A stretch of DNA of 64,000 nt, from the NCBI RefSeq assembly GCF_019801145.1, contig NZ_JAHVJQ010000004.1, positions 124,001 to 188,000 of the forward strand. Reading direction: 5' to 3'. The notes under the pieces are model-generated. The model had not been told where the DNA came from and did no database searches. It was given only the letters and a program-made list of their open reading frames with translations. Source of the DNA: Leisingera aquaemixtae. GTDB lineage: Bacteria > Pseudomonadota > Alphaproteobacteria > Rhodobacterales > Rhodobacteraceae. Below are positions 60,748 to 64,000 of this stretch, piece after piece. Every line of letters begins with the position of its first letter. Positions within the stretch are counted from its first letter, which is position 1. The position numbers and the translations under genes are program-made.

Positions 60748-61833
60748 ATGGGACTGCAGGCCAACTTCGAGACGCTGGACGAGACGCTGGCGTGGAAAGA
60801 CGACGAGATGCTGGAATGCGTCTCGGTCGTGCCGGAAGCGCCGAACACCGCCACCTTCAGTTTCCGCGCGCCTTCGGGCGCGTGGTTCAAGTACCAGCCA
60901 GGCCAGTTCCTGACGCTGGAGCTGCCGGTGCCGGGCGGCACCGTCTGGCGGACCTACACCATCAGCTCCTCGCCGTCACGGCCGCTGTCGATCTCGGTGA
61001 CGGTGAAGGCGCAGGCGGACAGCATCGGCACCCGCTGGATGCTGGACCACCTGAAACCGGGGATGTTCCTCAAGGCTTCCGGCCCGGCAGGCGTGTTCAC
61101 CCTGCCGAAACGCCCGAACGGCAAGTTCCTGTTCATCTCCGCAGGTTCCGGCATCACGCCGAGCCTGTCGATGACACAGTACCTGTTCGACCGCGGCCAA
61201 TCGCCCGACGTCTGTTTCATCAACTGCGCCAAGCGCCCCAGCGAGATTATCGCGCGGCGCCAGCTGGAAGGCATGGCGGCGCGGGTGCCCGGCATCAAGC
61301 TGCACTTCGTGGTGGAAGAGGACGATCCCTATCAGGTCTGGACCGGCTACCGCGGCCAGCTGAACCAGATCATGCTGGGGATCATTGCCGGCGACTACCT
61401 GGAGCGCGAGGTCTACTGCTGCGGGCCGGATCCGTTCATGCAGGCGGTGCGCGACATGCTGAACGGCCTGGGCTTCGACATGGAGAACTACAACCAGGAA
61501 AGCTTTGGCGCGCCGGTGGAGACCGAGGCCGATGCGCCGGAGCTGGACGATGTGGTTCCGGAAGAGACCGCTGCCGCCGAGATCACCTTTGCCGCGTCGG
61601 GCGTGACCGCAAACTGCACCGAGACCGACACGGTGCTGGCGGTGGCCAAGGCGTCGGGCCTCAACATCCCGTCGGGCTGCACCTTCGGCATCTGCGGCAC
61701 CTGCAAGGTCAAGAAGACCGCAGGCGATGTGCATATGGTCCACAACGGCGGTATCTCGGAAGAGGACATCGAGGCGGGGTACATCCTGGCCTGCTGCTCC
61801 AACCCGATTGGCCGCGTCGAGGTCGCGATCTAA
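60748..61833 (+). CDS. gbcB: Glycine betaine monooxygenase, ferredoxin reductase subunit
   Basis: A 361-residue flavin/iron-sulfur reductase that feeds electrons from NAD(P)H to GbcA. Domains in order: FAD-binding (RTYT at 68-71 with SSSPS), NAD-binding (FISAGSGITPSLSM and YCCGPDPFMQAVRDML) and a C-terminal plant-type [2Fe-2S] ferredoxin with Cys311, Cys316, Cys319 and Cys349. Four bases separate it from gbcA and a terminator follows, so gbcAB is a two-gene unit under the riboswitch. Confidence 0.92.
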   Translation: MGLQANFETLDETLAWKDDEMLECVSVVPEAPNTATFSFRAPSGAWFKYQPGQFLTLELPVPGGTVWRTYTISSSPSRPLSISVTVKAQADSIGTRWMLDHLKPGMFLKASGPAGVFTLPKRPNGKFLFISAGSGITPSLSMTQYLFDRGQSPDVCFINCAKRPSEIIARRQLEGMAARVPGIKLHFVVEEDDPYQVWTGYRGQLNQIMLGIIAGDYLEREVYCCGPDPFMQAVRDMLNGLGFDMENYNQESFGAPVETEADAPELDDVVPEETAAAEITFAASGVTANCTETDTVLAVAKASGLNIPSGCTFGICGTCKVKKTAGDVHMVHNGGISEEDIEAGYILACCSNPIGRVEVAI

Positions 61834-61839
61834 GCCAAG

Positions 61840-61866
61840 GGAGGGCCTGTCGCGGGCCCTCCTTTT
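61840..61866 (+). terminator. Rho-independent terminator of gbcAB
   Basis: GGAGGGC (61840-61846) pairs with GCCCTCC (61856-61862), followed by TTTT. It is seven bases after the gbcB stop. Confidence 0.85.
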
Positions 61867-61974
61867 CCTGCCGGTCCGGGCTTGCGGCAACAAAGTGATT
61901 GACGCCGCGCCCGTCCCTTGGTCAACACGGGGCCAACCCTCATATCCCCCGTTGCGACACAGGACCCCGAAACC

Positions 61975-62424
61975 ATGACTGCCAGCAAACGCATTGCCCT
62001 TTCCAGCGACCACGCCGCCATCGAGCTGCGCAAGGCCGTTGCCGCCCATATCCAAGCACAGGGCTGGGAGGTTGAGGACATCGGCCCGCAGACCCCTGAG
62101 AGCACCCATTACCCCAAGCATGGTGCCGCCGTGGCGGAGCTGGTGGCCTCTGGCGAGTGCGCGCTGGGCATCGTTCTGTGCGGCACCGGCCAGGGCATCA
62201 TGATGGCGGCGAACAAGGTAAAGGGCATCCGCTGCGGTGTCTGCTCCGACACGTTCTCGGCCAAGATGATCCGCGCCCACAACGACGCCAACATGCTGTC
62301 GATCGGCGCCCGCGTGGTCGGTGAAGGCCTGGCGCTGGAGATCGTCGATGCCTTCCTGGGCACAGAGTTCGAAGGCGGCCGCCACGGCACCCGCGTTGAC
62401 ATGATCAAGGCGCTGGAAGACTGA
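61975..62424 (+). CDS. rpiB: Ribose-5-phosphate isomerase B
   Basis: A 149-residue RpiB/LacAB-family isomerase that interconverts ribose 5-phosphate and ribulose 5-phosphate (or allose 6-phosphate). IALSSDHAAIELRKAV near the start and the catalytic CGTGQGIMMAANKVKGIRCG stretch are diagnostic. DTFSAKMIRAHNDANMLSIG follows. The ATG at 61975 gives the normal length; an upstream frame extension has no ribosome site. It stands alone between a terminator and a convergent gene. Confidence 0.95.
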   Translation: MTASKRIALSSDHAAIELRKAVAAHIQAQGWEVEDIGPQTPESTHYPKHGAAVAELVASGECALGIVLCGTGQGIMMAANKVKGIRCGVCSDTFSAKMIRAHNDANMLSIGARVVGEGLALEIVDAFLGTEFEGGRHGTRVDMIKALED

Positions 62425-62466
62425 TAGGTTCAGACCCGGCTGTGCCGGCCGGGCGCAGGCCCCAGG

Positions 62467-64000
62467 TCAGTCCGCAAACAGATAGCGGGTTCCGGCAATC
62501 TGCCGGGCCTGTTCCGCGGACAGGCCCAGAAAACCGCTGAGCTGGCCTGCGTTTTCCTCCGGGCTGCTGCTTTCGCGCATCTGGTGGAGCTGGCTGAACC
62601 CGGCATCCCGGATGCGGTCCGCCTCATGGTGGATGTCATTGCGGATGGACGGCAGCAGCCGTTCCAGCGCCAGCTGCGGTGTGCGCTCCCCCGCAAGCCC
62701 GACCCGGTGCGCGTGTCCGGTCAGGTAGTCCTCGCTGAAGTCGCATTCGATCAGCAGGAAGCGGGTTGTGGACCGGTCCGAGTGGAAATCGTTCATCAGG
62801 TCGATGTCGGCAGGGTCCAGGCAGATGATCAGCTGATCGGATCCGTAGTATTCAAACAGCATCCGCACCAGCGCGCGGCGGTGGCGGGTGCGTTTCATCA
62901 GCGCAGCCTGGATGCCGCCGAGATCGGGCAGCGGGGTGTCTTCCTCGTTGAACAGGTATTCGATGGCCGGGATATTGGTTGCGTGGCGGACCTTCTCCAG
63001 CAGCCGCTTGGCGACATGCCATTTCTTGCAGATCACGATCAGCAGCTCGCGCTCGCGGCCCAGGGTGCTTTCGGTTTCCCAGAACCGCGGCGCAAAGCGG
63101 CGCCCGATGCGGCCGCGCTGGGACAGGAACTGATACAGGCTGCGCCCCTCGTTGGATATCTGGAAGTCCACGCCGCGCGCCGCGTAGAGCCGCCCCAGCC
63201 GCGACTTCAGCTCCTTGGCGCCCGGGCTGATCTTGCGGGCGAACAGAAAGTCCTGGCTGAGCAGCAGGTCATAGTGGTCGTTGTAGAAATTCACCGGAAT
63301 CCCGTAGTCGGTGAACATCAGAAAGGTGAGGGTCCGGGGCTCGATCTCCGCCTCCGGGATGAGGTGGCGCACAAGGGTTTGAAAGAAGGTTTCATCCGGA
63401 ATCCAGGTGGAGCGGAAGAACCGCACAACGTCGCGGCGCTTGGCGGTGAAGTCCAGGATCCACTCCACCGTGCGGCGGCGTAGGCACCACCATTGGCTGC
63501 CGATCTGCACCTGGATGTCGGAGGGGATTTCGCGCTGCAGCCCCAGCCGCTTCTGCAGCCCGTGGCTCCAGTAAAACAGCTGCTTGTGCTTGCGCTCGTT
63601 GAAGAAGTGCCGGTAGATCAGCCGGTCCTCCTTCATGCCGGTCTTGATCCAGTCGCTTTCGAAGAAATCGAAGCTTTCGATGAAATCCTTGTCGTTCTGG
63701 TCCAGGAAACGGTGGGCATATTCCGCCGTCTTCACCGCCATGCAGTCGCCCGACAGCATGTAGAAATGGGTGGCGCGGGGAAACTCCTCCACCGCGCGCT
63801 GCAGTGCCTGCAGCGTCGCCTGCACCAGGGACCATTCGCCCCAGCCGCATTTGATCCGCTTGTCGGCAAAGGCCACATTCGGATTGCCTGCCAGGTCCTC
63901 ACGGATCTTCCGGTAGTCCTCGTCAGGCGCCCGCCCGTCAAAATGGATCGCCATGCAGTCGCCGGCCGCAGTCAGCTGCTCTGCCTGCTGGATGATCGCC
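62467..64000 (-). CDS. Core-2/I-branching (GT14)-type beta-glycosyltransferase with extra C-terminal domain, 5' end cut by window
   Basis: At least 510 residues; the frame stays open to the window edge (preceding residues read AIIQQAEQLTAAGDC), so the start lies outside. The first 250 residues match the branching-enzyme fold: AIHFDGRAPD, SLVQATLQALQRAVEEFP, THFYMLSGDCMAVKT and IQVQIGSQWWCLRRRTVEWIL. The C-terminal 200 residues form a separate domain (ERELLIVICKKWHVAKRLLE, DQLIICLDPADID) that I associate with DUF5928. It likely adds GlcNAc-type branches to a surface glycan. It is convergent with rpiB. Confidence 0.8.
   Translation of the reverse strand, partial: AIIQQAEQLTAAGDCMAIHFDGRAPDEDYRKIREDLAGNPNVAFADKRIKCGWGEWSLVQATLQALQRAVEEFPRATHFYMLSGDCMAVKTAEYAHRFLDQNDKDFIESFDFFESDWIKTGMKEDRLIYRHFFNERKHKQLFYWSHGLQKRLGLQREIPSDIQVQIGSQWWCLRRRTVEWILDFTAKRRDVVRFFRSTWIPDETFFQTLVRHLIPEAEIEPRTLTFLMFTDYGIPVNFYNDHYDLLLSQDFLFARKISPGAKELKSRLGRLYAARGVDFQISNEGRSLYQFLSQRGRIGRRFAPRFWETESTLGRERELLIVICKKWHVAKRLLEKVRHATNIPAIEYLFNEEDTPLPDLGGIQAALMKRTRHRRALVRMLFEYYGSDQLIICLDPADIDLMNDFHSDRSTTRFLLIECDFSEDYLTGHAHRVGLAGERTPQLALERLLPSIRNDIHHEADRIRDAGFSQLHQMRESSSPEENAGQLSGFLGLSAEQARQIAGTRYLFAD

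Overview
The window is a piece of a G+C-rich alphaproteobacterial chromosome, most likely from the Roseobacter group of the Rhodobacteraceae (Leisingera/Phaeobacter/Ruegeria-like). This rests on the codon use, the PmtA-type phosphatidylcholine pathway, the GlcDEF and leuC/leuD/leuB neighbourhoods, the GbcAB betaine oxygenase, an RpoH promoter of the alphaproteobacterial type with a ROSE-type leader, and short repeats of a kind I associate with roseobacters. No phage, IS element or CRISPR array is visible.

Layout. 0-9.6 kb: housekeeping and catabolic genes (ychF, a PagL-like lipid A deacylase, trpA, lldD, rplY, a DadA-like oxidase, pth, a nucleoside hydrolase, an EamA transporter) and a stand-alone LOV blue-light receptor. 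9.9 kb: tRNA-Ser(GCU). 10.5-16.3 kb: a cell-surface polysaccharide locus (ABC exporter, sulfotransferase, and a membrane-anchored fusion of a glycosyltransferase-like domain with an alginate-lyase-like domain). 16.9-23.5 kb: a five-gene peptide ABC transporter with a LysR regulator. 23.6-25 kb: a cytoplasmic PAS histidine kinase and tRNA-Pro(CGG). 25-31.5 kb: leuB, leuD and leuC, with a glycosyltransferase gene embedded between leuC and leuD. 31.8-36 kb: mscS, rsfS (preceded by an 18-codon overlapping leader ORF), rlmH and small membrane or exported proteins. 36-41.7 kb: glcDEF and two tandem trypsin-like proteases. 41.7-46.8 kb: a doubly heat-controlled small heat-shock gene, a globin, gabD, a hydrolase and creatinase. 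46.9-49.8 kb: a PRMT7-like arginine methyltransferase, then pssA-pmtA. 49.9-57.8 kb: a cluster of uncharacterised genes headed by its own operator. 57.8-59 kb: a TetR regulator/reductase pair. 59.2-61.8 kb: a cobalamin riboswitch followed by gbcA-gbcB. 62-64 kb: rpiB and a glycosyltransferase cut by the window edge.

How the parts connect. GbcAB (glycine betaine to dimethylglycine) and creatinase (creatine to sarcosine plus urea) both feed the sarcosine/one-carbon pool, and PssA/PmtA make the choline lipid that is one internal source of betaine. L-lactate and glycolate oxidation are separate operons 33 kb apart, yet they carry the same TTGGTAA-N7-TTACCAA operator at their starts, so a common regulator of alpha-hydroxyacid oxidation is likely. 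The two best candidates for something undescribed are the B12-riboswitch control of betaine oxygenase and the 50-57.8 kb AAA-ATPase/coiled-coil/membrane-protein cluster, which appears to have two lower-G+C genes spliced into it by GTGA overlaps.

All calls come from reading the sequence and remembered family features; no database search was run.
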